From positions 1 to 25,361 of the forward strand of contig CALBLI010000069.1 in assembly GCA_937896065.1 (NCBI GenBank): a stretch of 25,361 bases of DNA. The letters run 5' to 3'. A model generated the notes under the pieces. It had not been told where the DNA came from. It ran no database searches and saw only the letters and a program-made list of their open reading frames with translations. The translations under genes were made by a program, and so were the position numbers. Below, piece by piece: positions 8,003 to 15,059 of the stretch. The stretch is from an uncultured Caryophanales bacterium. GTDB lineage: Bacteria; Bacillota_I; Bacilli_A; RFN20; CAG-288. The stretch's first letter is position 1. Each line of letters begins with the position of its first letter.

Positions 8003-8131
8003 ATGGAAAAACATCATTTCAAGTGCATCCTTTGTGGATACATCTATGAAACTGAAGATGAAGAACTTCCCGATGATTTTGTTTGCCCATTATGTGGTGC
8101 TGGTAAAGATCAATTCGAGAAGATTGATTAA
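8003..8131 (+). CDS. Small rubredoxin (42 aa)
   Basis: The reading frame encodes a 42-residue protein with the two rubredoxin iron knuckles: CILCGY (C8, C11) and CPLCGAGKDQF (C28, C31), preceded by LPDDFV. These four cysteines would bind one Fe for single-electron transfer, typically in oxidative-stress or peroxide reduction of anaerobes. Ordinary rubredoxins are about 52 residues; this one lacks most of the loop between knuckles (the EGDPDNGIAPGT region), leaving 16 residues between C11 and C28. GGAGG and an extended -10 promoter precede it, and a strong terminator follows, so it is a stand-alone transcription unit. The partner reductase or acceptor is not in the window. Too short for usual ORF cut-offs, but well supported. 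Confidence 0.88.
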   Translation: MEKHHFKCILCGYIYETEDEELPDDFVCPLCGAGKDQFEKID

Positions 8132-8144
8132 TCTTTATTAACAG

Positions 8145-8173
8145 GTGGTCTTAATATTAAGACCACTTTTTTT
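8145..8173 (+). terminator. Intrinsic terminator of the rubredoxin gene
   Basis: A perfect 22-bp palindrome (8145-8166, each arm GTGGTCTTAAT) followed by seven Ts (8167-8173). It is the clearest terminator in the window. Its T-run touches the stop codon of the opposing gene. Read in the other direction no T-run follows, so it should act on the plus strand only. Confidence 0.9.
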
Positions 8174-8684
8174 AATATTGACCATCATTCATCTTATACT
8201 TTTCATCCTCATTAGGATATTGTGCATAGATGACTGCCCAACGTGAATTTTTGATTCCAAAACAATCCTCATAGATTCTAACATATAAAGAATATTCAAC
8301 AAATGGGTCACCAATAAATTCTAAGTATGAATTTGGATTAATATAAGAGAAAGTTCTGTTTTCAAATTTATTATAGATATTTAATGAATTTCTGACTTTG
8401 AATATATCTTTAGCTATTCCTTCAAGAGCAAAGCCATAATTGAATTTTCCACGCCTTGGAACAACAACTTTTAAATCTTTACCAGTTGCAAAAGTCAGCT
8501 TTCCTTTATGAAGTCTACCAGTATAAACAAATTCTTCAGTATTAAAAATAGAATTATTCCATCTCATTTTATGAACTAAACCAAAGCTTTGCTCAATCAT
8601 ATACATATGATTTTCACTATTATTTAAATCCAAGCTTTTAATCGTTCGGTTTTTATCAGGTGTAGTTATATAATTGTTATTCAT
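8172..8684 (-). CDS. Hypothetical protein, unrecognised
   Basis: A 170-residue soluble-looking protein that I do not recognise. It is rich in aromatic, Asn and Lys residues and has no signal peptide or membrane helix. Blocks that could be structural are FVYTGRLHKGKLTFATGKDLKVVVPRRGKFNYGF split by no gaps, and EFIGDPFVEYSLYVRIYEDCFGIKNSRWAVIYAQY near the C-terminus; both look like beta-strand-rich segments. An in-frame ATG 36 bases upstream (8720) adds MCYYIYIKRGHK; 8684 is preferred because AGAGGT precedes it at correct spacing. It stands alone, facing the rubredoxin terminator, next to the gene-poor segment and the ATPase cassette, so it may belong to a variable locus. No function is proposed. 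Confidence 0.65.
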   Translation of the reverse strand: MNNNYITTPDKNRTIKSLDLNNSENHMYMIEQSFGLVHKMRWNNSIFNTEEFVYTGRLHKGKLTFATGKDLKVVVPRRGKFNYGFALEGIAKDIFKVRNSLNIYNKFENRTFSYINPNSYLEFIGDPFVEYSLYVRIYEDCFGIKNSRWAVIYAQYPNEDEKYKMNDGQY

Positions 8685-8850
8685 CTTGTGACCTCTTTTT
8701 ATATAAATATAATAACACAAATAACAACTTTATACATGCTCTTTATAGATTGAATTTAAATATAATCATTGCATATTATGTAATAGCTGTAAATAACTAT
8801 TTATTTTTTTAATATTTGTTGAAAATTATGCTATGCATGGAGATTCATCT

Positions 8851-8904
8851 ATGAAACAAACATCATTACAGAAGTTAATTAATTTAAAAAATAATAAAAA
8901 ATAG
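8851..8904 (+). CDS. Possible 17-residue small ORF
   Basis: ATG-AAA-CAA... encodes MKQTSLQKLINLKNNKK. A TGGAGA ribosome-binding site lies eight bases upstream, which is better than at several real genes here. The peptide is basic and amphipathic. It may be a genuine small protein, a leader peptide, or the intact start of a decayed gene. No promoter is convincing. Low confidence. Confidence 0.25.
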   Translation: MKQTSLQKLINLKNNKK

Positions 8905-9074
8905 TCTTTAATTATTTGATAGCAAAGCAAATTGGTAAAACTCTTCAAAACAAAAATATTTTAAAAATAATTATGAATATAATTATGATCAAAAACTGAT
9001 TGCACTATCATTTTATTTTGTCCCATTTATTTTACAAGATCATACAAAATATAATTATTAAATAACCGATTTAA

Positions 9075-9117
9075 ATTCTAGTGCAAATTTTTGCCTAAAA
9101 GGCATTTTTTTGCATTA
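9075..9117 (+). repeat. Left copy of 43-bp direct repeat flanking the ATPase gene
   Basis: Identical at 42 of 43 positions to 10390-10432; the single difference is A at 9087 against T at 10402. It contains a TGCCT-AAA-AGGCA hairpin followed by seven Ts (9092-9111), an intrinsic terminator core, nested inside an outer TGCAAA/TTTGCA pairing. It lies about 40 bp upstream of the ATPase start, so it would stop readthrough into the gene. Confidence 0.9.
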
Positions 9118-9127
9118 GCATTCAAAT

Positions 9128-9133
9128 TATAAT
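9128..9133 (+). promoter_or_regulatory. -10 box of the ATPase gene
   Basis: A perfect TATAAT just inside the left repeat. +1 near 9140 leaves a short leader with GAGGT (9145-9149) before the ATG at 9155. A T-run of the left repeat occupies the -35 position, so the promoter is unusual or weak upstream. Confidence 0.5.
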
Positions 9134-9154
9134 AAAATATATATGAGGTAAATT

Positions 9155-10396
9155 ATGGAGATTAAAAGAGATAAATACTTAGCTGAGCTAATTGATTCAA
9201 TTGGAAATGGATTAGTTAAAGTAATTGTTGGTGCTAGAAGATGTGGTAAATCATATTTGTTATTTAATTTGTTTGAAAAATATCTTTTAGCTAATGTAAC
9301 TGATAATGAACATATTATTAAAATTAATTTTGATGCTTTTGAAAACTTGAAATTAACAAAGGCTGAAGAATGTTATAAATACCTCATTTCTAAAATTAAA
9401 GATGATAAGCAGTACTTTTTTCTTCTTGATGAAATACAATTACTTGAAAATTTTGAATCTATTCTTAACAGTTTTTTAAATAAAAATATCGATATTTATG
9501 TAACTGGATCTAATTCCAAGATGTTATCTAGCGATATTGCAACTGAATTTCGTGGCCGAGGTTGGTTAATTAATGTTTTCCCGTTATCATTTAATGAATT
9601 TAAATCTGCCAAATCAAATTTAAATTATGATGATGCTTTTGAAGAATATTTTACATATGGAGGAATGCCCTACATCATTGAGCTAAATTCGTCAAAAGAT
9701 AAAATTAAATATTTAAAAAATCTATATTTAGAAACATATTTAAAAGACATCATTGAAAGAAATAAGTTAAGAAAGGATGATAATATTGAAGAATTATTAC
9801 CAATATTAGCTTCTAATATTGGCTCATTTACTAATGTGCATAAGATTGCATCAACATTTGTTTCAATTAATAAAAAGCAAATTTCTGATCACTCAATATC
9901 AAAGTACCTAAGCTATCTTGAAGATGCTTTCATACTATATCGAGCAAAAAGATATGATATTAAAGGTCGAAAATATATAGGTGCTAACGATAAATATTAC
10001 TTTGCCGATTGTGGAATTAGAAATGCAATTTTAAATTTTAGACAAACTGAACCAAGTCATTTAATGGAGCAAATACTTTACATTGAGTTATTAAATAGAG
10101 GTTATTCAGTCGATGTTGGCGTTGTTGAAACAAGGGAAACTAAGACAAATGAAAGAAAATATGTCGAGGTTGATTTTGTTTGCAATTTAGGTAGTCAAAA
10201 ACTATATCTACAATCAGCCTATCAAATTAATGATAATAAAAAATTACAACAAGAATTAAGACCATTTAAAAATATTGATGATTCTTTCAAAAAAATTGTC
10301 GTTGTAGGTGGAAAACTAAAACCATATTATGATGATTATGGAATTTTGCATATGGGTCTGTATGATTTTTTAGAGAATGATAATTATTCATTCTAG
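9155..10396 (+). CDS. AAA_14 / DUF4143 ATP-binding protein in a repeat-flanked cassette
   Basis: A 413-residue protein with an N-terminal AAA-type ATPase and a C-terminal DUF4143 domain. Walker A is GARRCGKS (26-33), Walker B FFLLDEIQ (88-95), sensor GSNSKM (118-123) and a conserved FRGRG (132-136). The C-terminal domain contains TYGGMPY (168-173), YFADCGIRNA and a PD-(D/E)xK-like triad pattern: E305 in LMEQILYIELLNRGY, D340 in VEVDF and Q353 in LQSAYQ. Such proteins are numerous in gut and host-associated anaerobes, often in many copies; their biochemical role is not established, though the nuclease-like fold suggests DNA transactions. The gene has its own promoter, and its stop codon (10394-10396) is inside the right 43-bp repeat. 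It is unrelated to its neighbours and probably acquired. Confidence 0.88.
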   Translation: MEIKRDKYLAELIDSIGNGLVKVIVGARRCGKSYLLFNLFEKYLLANVTDNEHIIKINFDAFENLKLTKAEECYKYLISKIKDDKQYFFLLDEIQLLENFESILNSFLNKNIDIYVTGSNSKMLSSDIATEFRGRGWLINVFPLSFNEFKSAKSNLNYDDAFEEYFTYGGMPYIIELNSSKDKIKYLKNLYLETYLKDIIERNKLRKDDNIEELLPILASNIGSFTNVHKIASTFVSINKKQISDHSISKYLSYLEDAFILYRAKRYDIKGRKYIGANDKYYFADCGIRNAILNFRQTEPSHLMEQILYIELLNRGYSVDVGVVETRETKTNERKYVEVDFVCNLGSQKLYLQSAYQINDNKKLQQELRPFKNIDDSFKKIVVVGGKLKPYYDDYGILHMGLYDFLENDNYSF

Positions 10397-10432
10397 TGCA
10401 ATTTTTTGCCTAAAAGGCATTTTTTTGCATTA
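10390..10432 (+). repeat. Right copy of 43-bp direct repeat
   Basis: 42/43 identical to 9075-9117. It begins one codon before the ATPase stop, so the final Phe codon and TAG are part of the repeat. Recombination between the two copies would remove the 1,315-bp unit and leave a single copy. Confidence 0.9.
10407..10426 (+). terminator. Terminator of the ATPase gene
   Basis: TGCCT (10407-10411), AAA loop, AGGCA (10415-10419) and seven Ts (10420-10426), eleven bases after the stop codon. The stem is short but the T-run is strong, and an outer TGCAA/TTGCA pairing can extend it. Confidence 0.7.
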
Positions 10433-10497
10433 ATTAATAACATATGATTACATATTTATTCTATACAATAAAGTCACATATCTTATATTGTTTAAAC

Positions 10498-10546
10498 AAA
10501 AAAAGCGCAATTTAAACTGGAAGTAATCTAGCAAAACTACGCTTTT
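10498..10546 (-). terminator. Probable terminator downstream of tRNA-Phe
   Basis: On the minus strand AAAAGCG (10546-10540) pairs with CGCTTTT (10507-10501), and the transcript then runs to seven Us in total (10504-10498). The loop is about 32 nt, long for an intrinsic terminator, so this is tentative. Confidence 0.4.
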
Positions 10547-10592
10547 AATTTAACCATGATAATCTAATAAATATCATGTGAATTTGCTTTAG

Positions 10593-10669
10593 TGGTGGCC
10601 CAAGGCAGGATCGAACTGCCGACACCAGCATTTTCAGTGCTGTGCTACTGCCAACTGAGCTATCGGGCC
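10593..10669 (-). tRNA. tRNA-Phe (anticodon GAA), CCA encoded
   Basis: The minus strand folds as a cloverleaf. The acceptor stem is GGCCCGA paired with TTGGGCC, with A-CCA encoded at the 3' end. The anticodon stem CAGCA/TGCTG carries the loop CTGAAAA, giving anticodon GAA. The T-arm is GGCAG-TTCGATC-CTGCC. The overall pattern matches Bacillus tRNA-Phe closely, including the GTGTC variable loop. At 77 nt it is one longer than usual: the D-arm reads GCTC-AGTTGGCA-GTAGC, where one T is extra compared with GAGC, leaving either a bulged U or a C13-U22 mismatch in the D stem. Confidence 0.93.
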
Positions 10670-10686
10670 ATTTACAAGCGGTTTAT

Positions 10687-10715
10687 ATTTTAATAAAAAT
10701 ATTATTTTTTTTCAA
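10687..10715 (-). promoter_or_regulatory. tRNA-Phe promoter
   Basis: On the minus strand TTGAAA (10715-10710), a 17-bp spacer and TAAAAT (10692-10687). +1 falls near 10680, about 11 nt upstream of the mature tRNA 5' end. Confidence 0.65.
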
Positions 10716-10819
10716 GGGTTTTTATTTTGTTTTTATAACTAGTTATTAAAATAGCATTAAAATAGTACATTTTTAGTAGTTTTTTAGTATTTTATATTCT
10801 TAAATAACTTCATTTATTT

Positions 10820-10825
10820 TATAAT
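10820..10825 (+). promoter_or_regulatory. -10 box of the helicase-lepA operon (leaderless)
   Basis: A perfect TATAAT; the seventh base after it is 10832, the G of the GTG start codon. No Shine-Dalgarno is present. TTCTTA at 10797-10802 with 17-bp spacing is a weak -35. Confidence 0.5.
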
Positions 10826-10831
10826 ATTTGA

Positions 10832-13246
10832 GTGAAAATATATCTGAGCGTGCATGATATTGTCGATACTTTAGAACGAAAAGGTCATCTTGATAATCGC
10901 ATTTTTAATCTTTCAACAATGCAAGAAGGAAGTAGAATTCATTCTGATTATCAAAAGAGGAAAGATCCTTCTTGGATCTGTGAGTATCCAATCAATTATT
11001 ATCATCATTTTAAAGAATTTGATATCTATGTTTTTGGTAGGGCCGATGTCGTCAAATTGTCTCCTTCTTTAATTGTTGAAGAGATCAAATCCACAGTCTC
11101 TGATTTAGATGAGTTTGCTTTAACTAATGCTTCATGGCATTTAGCTCAAGTCATGTTTTACGCTTATTGTATTTGCTCTAAAAACGATTACAAAGAAGCA
11201 ACTGTTTTATTAACATATTTAAAGCAAGGTAAAAGTAAAGACATCAAGCAAATTGAAAAGAAAGTGACTTTTAATATTTTACAAGACTTTGTTGATGATT
11301 TATTAAATAGATATCATCGCTTTTTATTAAAAAAACTTAGGTATAAAGAAGAAAGGCAAGATTCGATTATCAAATTTTTAAAGTTTCCTTATGAGAATAT
11401 TAGAGTTGGTCAACAAAACGTCATAAATAGAATTGAGAAAGTCATTGATGATGAAGAAAATCTTTATATTGAAGCACCAACTGGAACTGGTAAAACAATT
11501 GCTACCTTGTATCCAGCTATTAAAAAAATGGGTGAAAATAAAGTTGATAATATTTTCTATTTAACAAGTAAAAACATTATTAAAGAAGTAGCCATGAATA
11601 CTTTGAATACTTTAATTGAGCAAGGTTTAAAATTGAAATCGCTTGAAATAACTAGTAAAGAAAATATTTGTTTTAATGATAAAAAAGGTAGATGCAATCC
11701 TGATGAATGTCCTTTTGCTAGAAACTATTATGATAAATTATTTGATTTATCATTTGAAATGCTCGATATAAATGATCTATTAAATAGAGATACAATTACT
11801 GCTTTTTGCTACAAACATAAAATGTGCCCATATCAATTCCAATTAGATTTATCTAAATATGCTGATGTTACTGTTATGGATTATAACTATATCTTTGATT
11901 ATCATCATGATTTGACTCTAGATAATATTAGAGAAGAAAAACTTAAGGTTATTACTCTAATTGATGAATGCCATAATCTTCCTAAAAGAGTCAAAGATAT
12001 GTATTCAGATACTTTATCTATTTTTGATGTTAAAAAAGCTAAATCATATTCTCGAGGAATATTTTTTAGAAAGTTTGATTCAACTATCGATAAATTACTG
12101 ATCTCATTTAAAGCACTACCTATAAGTTATGATGACATAAATAATATTAAAAATAACATCTCTATTTTAGATGAGATACCGCTCAGTTTTTTATCAATAC
12201 TTGAAGATACCATCTCTATATTAAAAGATCTTATCAAAAAACATTCTGATTTAATTATTGATGAACTATTAGATTTTTTCTATAAATTAAATAATATCTA
12301 TTATCTTCTTACTGATTCAAATAAAAACAATCGTAAAAATTGCTACATCATCTATTTGATATTATTTAAAGGTGAAATTCAATCAATCAAGATACTCAAT
12401 TTAAATTCAACTCCTATCATCAAAGAAGTATGTGAATACTTTAAATCAAATATCTTTTTTTCAGCCACTTTATCCCCTAAAAATTATTATAAAGAACTAT
12501 TAGGTGGCGATAAAAATAACAGCGATGATTTACTTTGTGTATCTTCACCTTTTGATAGGGATAACAGGCTAGTTCTAATTGATAAAAGGTATTCTCTTAA
12601 ATATGCCGATAGAAATAAAACTTTAAGAGATGTATTTATAGATTGCTTATCTGTTATTTTAGCAAAAACTGGAAATTATTTTATATTCTGTCCATCATTT
12701 GAATATTTAAATAATTTAGTTAAATTATTTGAAAAATACATTGATGATTATGATTATGAACTTCTTTATCAGCAACAAGGAATGGATTTAAAATCTAGAG
12801 ATGACTTTTTAAAAAGATTCACTTTGAAAAACAATCAAACAACTATTGGTATTGTTGTTTTAGGAGGTGTCTTCTCTGAGGGTGTTGACCTATTTGGAGA
12901 TAGCTTGATTGGTTGCATTGTCATATCGGTTGGTCTTCCTTTAATATCATTTGAAAAAGATCAAGAAAAAATAGCCTTTGATAAATTATCTAGTGAAGAA
13001 AATAAAATAAATGGATTTGACTATGCTTATTCATATCCAGGTATAAATAGAGTTTTGCAAGCAGGCGGTAGAGTCATCAGAAGCGAATATGATAAAGGAA
13101 TTATTTTATATATTGATTCAAGATATTCATATTCGCTATATAAAAATATCATTGAAGAAATATATCCAGATTATATAAGTGTTAAAGATACAAAGAGTTT
13201 GCAAGAAATAGTTAAAGAATTTTGGAGGAAACATCATGAAATATAA
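10832..13246 (+). CDS. Fused RecB/Cas4-like nuclease and iron-sulfur XPD/DinG-type DNA helicase
   Basis: An 804-residue fusion. Residues about 1-175 form a RecB-family PD-(D/E)xK nuclease: GSRIH (H37), GRADVV (D72), VEEIKS (E84, K86) and AQVMFY (Q106, Y110). Residues about 190-800 are a superfamily 2 XPD/DinG helicase: Walker A APTGTGKT (215-222), four cysteines placed for the 4Fe-4S domain (C280, C288, C293, C332), VTVMDYNYIFD, the DECH box (378-381), FFSATLSP, GVFSEGVDLFG and the motif VI QAGGRVIRS. It should unwind 5'-3' and cut DNA, presumably in repair. The start codon is GTG with no ribosome-binding site and a -10 box seven bases upstream. It overlaps lepA by 11 nt. Nuclease-helicase fusions of this type exist in Bacillota, but their role is poorly defined. 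Confidence 0.88.
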   Translation: MKIYLSVHDIVDTLERKGHLDNRIFNLSTMQEGSRIHSDYQKRKDPSWICEYPINYYHHFKEFDIYVFGRADVVKLSPSLIVEEIKSTVSDLDEFALTNASWHLAQVMFYAYCICSKNDYKEATVLLTYLKQGKSKDIKQIEKKVTFNILQDFVDDLLNRYHRFLLKKLRYKEERQDSIIKFLKFPYENIRVGQQNVINRIEKVIDDEENLYIEAPTGTGKTIATLYPAIKKMGENKVDNIFYLTSKNIIKEVAMNTLNTLIEQGLKLKSLEITSKENICFNDKKGRCNPDECPFARNYYDKLFDLSFEMLDINDLLNRDTITAFCYKHKMCPYQFQLDLSKYADVTVMDYNYIFDYHHDLTLDNIREEKLKVITLIDECHNLPKRVKDMYSDTLSIFDVKKAKSYSRGIFFRKFDSTIDKLLISFKALPISYDDINNIKNNISILDEIPLSFLSILEDTISILKDLIKKHSDLIIDELLDFFYKLNNIYYLLTDSNKNNRKNCYIIYLILFKGEIQSIKILNLNSTPIIKEVCEYFKSNIFFSATLSPKNYYKELLGGDKNNSDDLLCVSSPFDRDNRLVLIDKRYSLKYADRNKTLRDVFIDCLSVILAKTGNYFIFCPSFEYLNNLVKLFEKYIDDYDYELLYQQQGMDLKSRDDFLKRFTLKNNQTTIGIVVLGGVFSEGVDLFGDSLIGCIVISVGLPLISFEKDQEKIAFDKLSSEENKINGFDYAYSYPGINRVLQAGGRVIRSEYDKGIILYIDSRYSYSLYKNIIEEIYPDYISVKDTKSLQEIVKEFWRKHHEI

Positions 13247-15047
13247 AAAAGAAAACATCAGAAATTTCTCAGTCATCGCCCATATTGATCATGGTAAATC
13301 AACGTTATGTGATCGCATTCTTGAAAAAACTGGCACTGTTTTAAGCCGCGATTTACAACCACAACTTTTAGATGACATGGACATTGAAAGAGAACGTGGT
13401 ATCACTGTCAAATTAAATGCAGTCTCAGCTACTTATAAAGCTAAAAATGGTGAGGAATATCTTTTTAATTTAATCGATACTCCAGGGCATGTTGATTTTA
13501 CTTATGAAGTCTCTAGATCACTTCGTGCATGCGAGGGAGCTTTACTCATTGTTGATGCAACACAAGGAGTTCAAGCACAGACTTTAGCAAATGGTTATTT
13601 AGCAATTGATAATGGTTTAAAACTCCTCCCTGTCATCAATAAAATAGATCTACCATCTGGTGATGTTGAAAGATGCCAGCTTGAGCTGATTGACACCTTA
13701 AATATTGATCCAGATGATTGTTCCTTAGTATCAGCTAAAACTGGTGTTGGTATTGAAGATTTGCTAGAAAATATTGTCAATAAGTTACCGGCACCTAAAG
13801 GTGATATCAATAAGCCTTTGCAAGCTTTGATTTTTGATTCTAAATTTGATTCATATAAGGGTGTTATTGTGCAAATTAGAGTATTTGATGGTGAAGTCAA
13901 AGTAGGAGATAAAATTAAATTCTTATCTAATAATGTTGTTTATCAGGTCACTGAACTAGGTATCAGAACTCCTAAAGAAGTAAAAATGGACTCCCTTCAT
14001 GCTGGTGAAGTCGGATATCTTTGTGCATCAATAAAAACGATTAAAGACGTATCAGTTGGTGACACAATCACTTTAGAAAATCAAAATGCAGAGCCAATCA
14101 AAGGTTTTAGAAAAGCAACACCTATGGTCTTTGCTGGTCTTTATCCTAGCGATAATCAAGATTTTGAAAATCTTCATAACGCTTTAGATAAATTATCTCT
14201 CAACGATTCATCGCTTGTCTATGAGCCTGAAACTTCAATTGCTTTAGGTTCCGGTTTTAGATGTGGTTTTTTAGGTCTTCTTCACATGGAAGTCATCCAA
14301 GAAAGACTTGAGCAGGAATATGATTTAGATATTTTATGTACGGCACCAAGTGTTGTTTACGAAGTTGAATTTTCTGATGGCAATATTGAATTTATTTCAA
14401 ATCCAGCTGATTTTCCAAAAGATAGAACCAAAATTAAAACAACTAAGGAACCTTTTGCAAACGTCGAAATTATGCTGCCTAAAGAATTTGTCGGTAATGT
14501 CATGACCCTTTGTCAAAATAAAAGAGGTATTTATAAAGTCATGGATTATATTGATGAGACTAGAGTTTTGCTCAAATACGAAATGCCTTTATCAGAAATT
14601 GTTTTTGATTTCTTTGATCGTTTAAAATCAGTTTCACAAGGTTATGCATCTCTTGATTATGAGCTGATTGGAAATAGAGTGTCAGATGTTGAAAGAATGG
14701 ATATTTTATTAAATGGTGAGCCTGTGGATGCTCTAACTATGGTCTTATATAGGCCAACTGCCTATCAACGTGCTAAAGCAATTGTCAATAAATTAAAAGA
14801 TGTCATCCCAAGACAACAATTTGAAATACCTGTTCAAGCTGCTTTTTCAAATAGAATCATTGCAAGAGCTGATATTAAAGCTGTAAGAAAAGATGTTCTT
14901 GCTAAATGTTATGGTGGTGATATTTCAAGAAAGAAGAAACTTCTTGAGAAGCAAAAGAAGGGCAAAAAGAGAATGAAAGAATTTGGTAAAGTGCAAGTTC
15001 CACAAGAAGCTTTCATTGCCGTATTAACTGTTGATGAAAATGATTAG
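13236..15047 (+). CDS. lepA: Elongation factor 4 (LepA)
   Basis: A 603-residue translational GTPase, the family's usual length, which acts on stalled or mistranslocated ribosomes. G1 is AHIDHGKST (15-23), the RGITVK switch is at about 54-59, G3 DTPGH (81-85), G4 NKID (135-138) and G5 SAK (166-168). The C-terminal LepA-specific domain is present (LAKCYGGDISRKKKLLEKQ, then GKKRMKEFGKVQVPQEAF). TGGAGGAAAC before the ATG lies inside the end of the helicase gene, which overlaps by 11 nt. The gene 12 bp downstream has its own AAGGAG. In many Bacillota lepA is followed directly by hemW; here one gene is inserted between them. Confidence 0.97.
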   Translation: MKYKKENIRNFSVIAHIDHGKSTLCDRILEKTGTVLSRDLQPQLLDDMDIERERGITVKLNAVSATYKAKNGEEYLFNLIDTPGHVDFTYEVSRSLRACEGALLIVDATQGVQAQTLANGYLAIDNGLKLLPVINKIDLPSGDVERCQLELIDTLNIDPDDCSLVSAKTGVGIEDLLENIVNKLPAPKGDINKPLQALIFDSKFDSYKGVIVQIRVFDGEVKVGDKIKFLSNNVVYQVTELGIRTPKEVKMDSLHAGEVGYLCASIKTIKDVSVGDTITLENQNAEPIKGFRKATPMVFAGLYPSDNQDFENLHNALDKLSLNDSSLVYEPETSIALGSGFRCGFLGLLHMEVIQERLEQEYDLDILCTAPSVVYEVEFSDGNIEFISNPADFPKDRTKIKTTKEPFANVEIMLPKEFVGNVMTLCQNKRGIYKVMDYIDETRVLLKYEMPLSEIVFDFFDRLKSVSQGYASLDYELIGNRVSDVERMDILLNGEPVDALTMVLYRPTAYQRAKAIVNKLKDVIPRQQFEIPVQAAFSNRIIARADIKAVRKDVLAKCYGGDISRKKKLLEKQKKGKKRMKEFGKVQVPQEAFIAVLTVDEND

Positions 15048-15059
15048 AAAGGAGATATT

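Larger units (their letters stand above)
8685..9154. other. Gene-poor, very AT-rich segment, possibly a decayed gene
   Basis: 470 bp with no confident gene. It holds a 17-codon ORF with a good ribosome-binding site (8851-8904), the left copy of the 43-bp repeat (9075-9117) and the ATPase promoter. Between 8905 and 9060 there are protein-like stretches in different frames; for example one frame reads LIALSFYFVPFILQDHTKYN before a stop near 9060. Interrupting stops make a decayed gene possible, but with this base composition chance is equally plausible. Confidence 0.4.
10397..10831. other. Intergenic region with tRNA-Phe unit
   Basis: 435 bp between the ATPase and helicase genes. It contains the rest of the right repeat, a minus-strand tRNA-Phe with its own promoter and a probable terminator, and the helicase -10 box. 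An inverted repeat CATGATA/TATCATG (10555-10561 and 10572-10578, 10-nt loop) lies between the tRNA and its terminator. Nothing protein-coding is seen. Confidence 0.7.

Noticed and set aside
7989..8135. A second reading frame that starts with the ATG at 7989, exactly at the predicted rubredoxin transcript start, and runs about 48 codons across the rubredoxin gene
   Set aside because: Its product has no family features, while the other frame has a perfect ribosome-binding site and four rubredoxin cysteines. The ATG arises from the CATGGAGG around the Shine-Dalgarno.
9000..9007. TTGCACTA as an inverted copy of the start of the 43-bp repeat
   Set aside because: Eight matching bases in AT-rich DNA are within chance, and the match does not extend.
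10501..10578. Two inverted repeats downstream of tRNA-Phe as ends of an insertion sequence
   Set aside because: The arms are 7 bp each, there is no transposase frame between or near them, and one fits a tRNA terminator better.
13595..13900. Minus-strand open frame of about 100 codons inside lepA, and similar antisense frames in rmuC, punA, queT, tyrS and clpB
   Set aside because: They are antisense shadows of strongly conserved genes and have no recognisable features.
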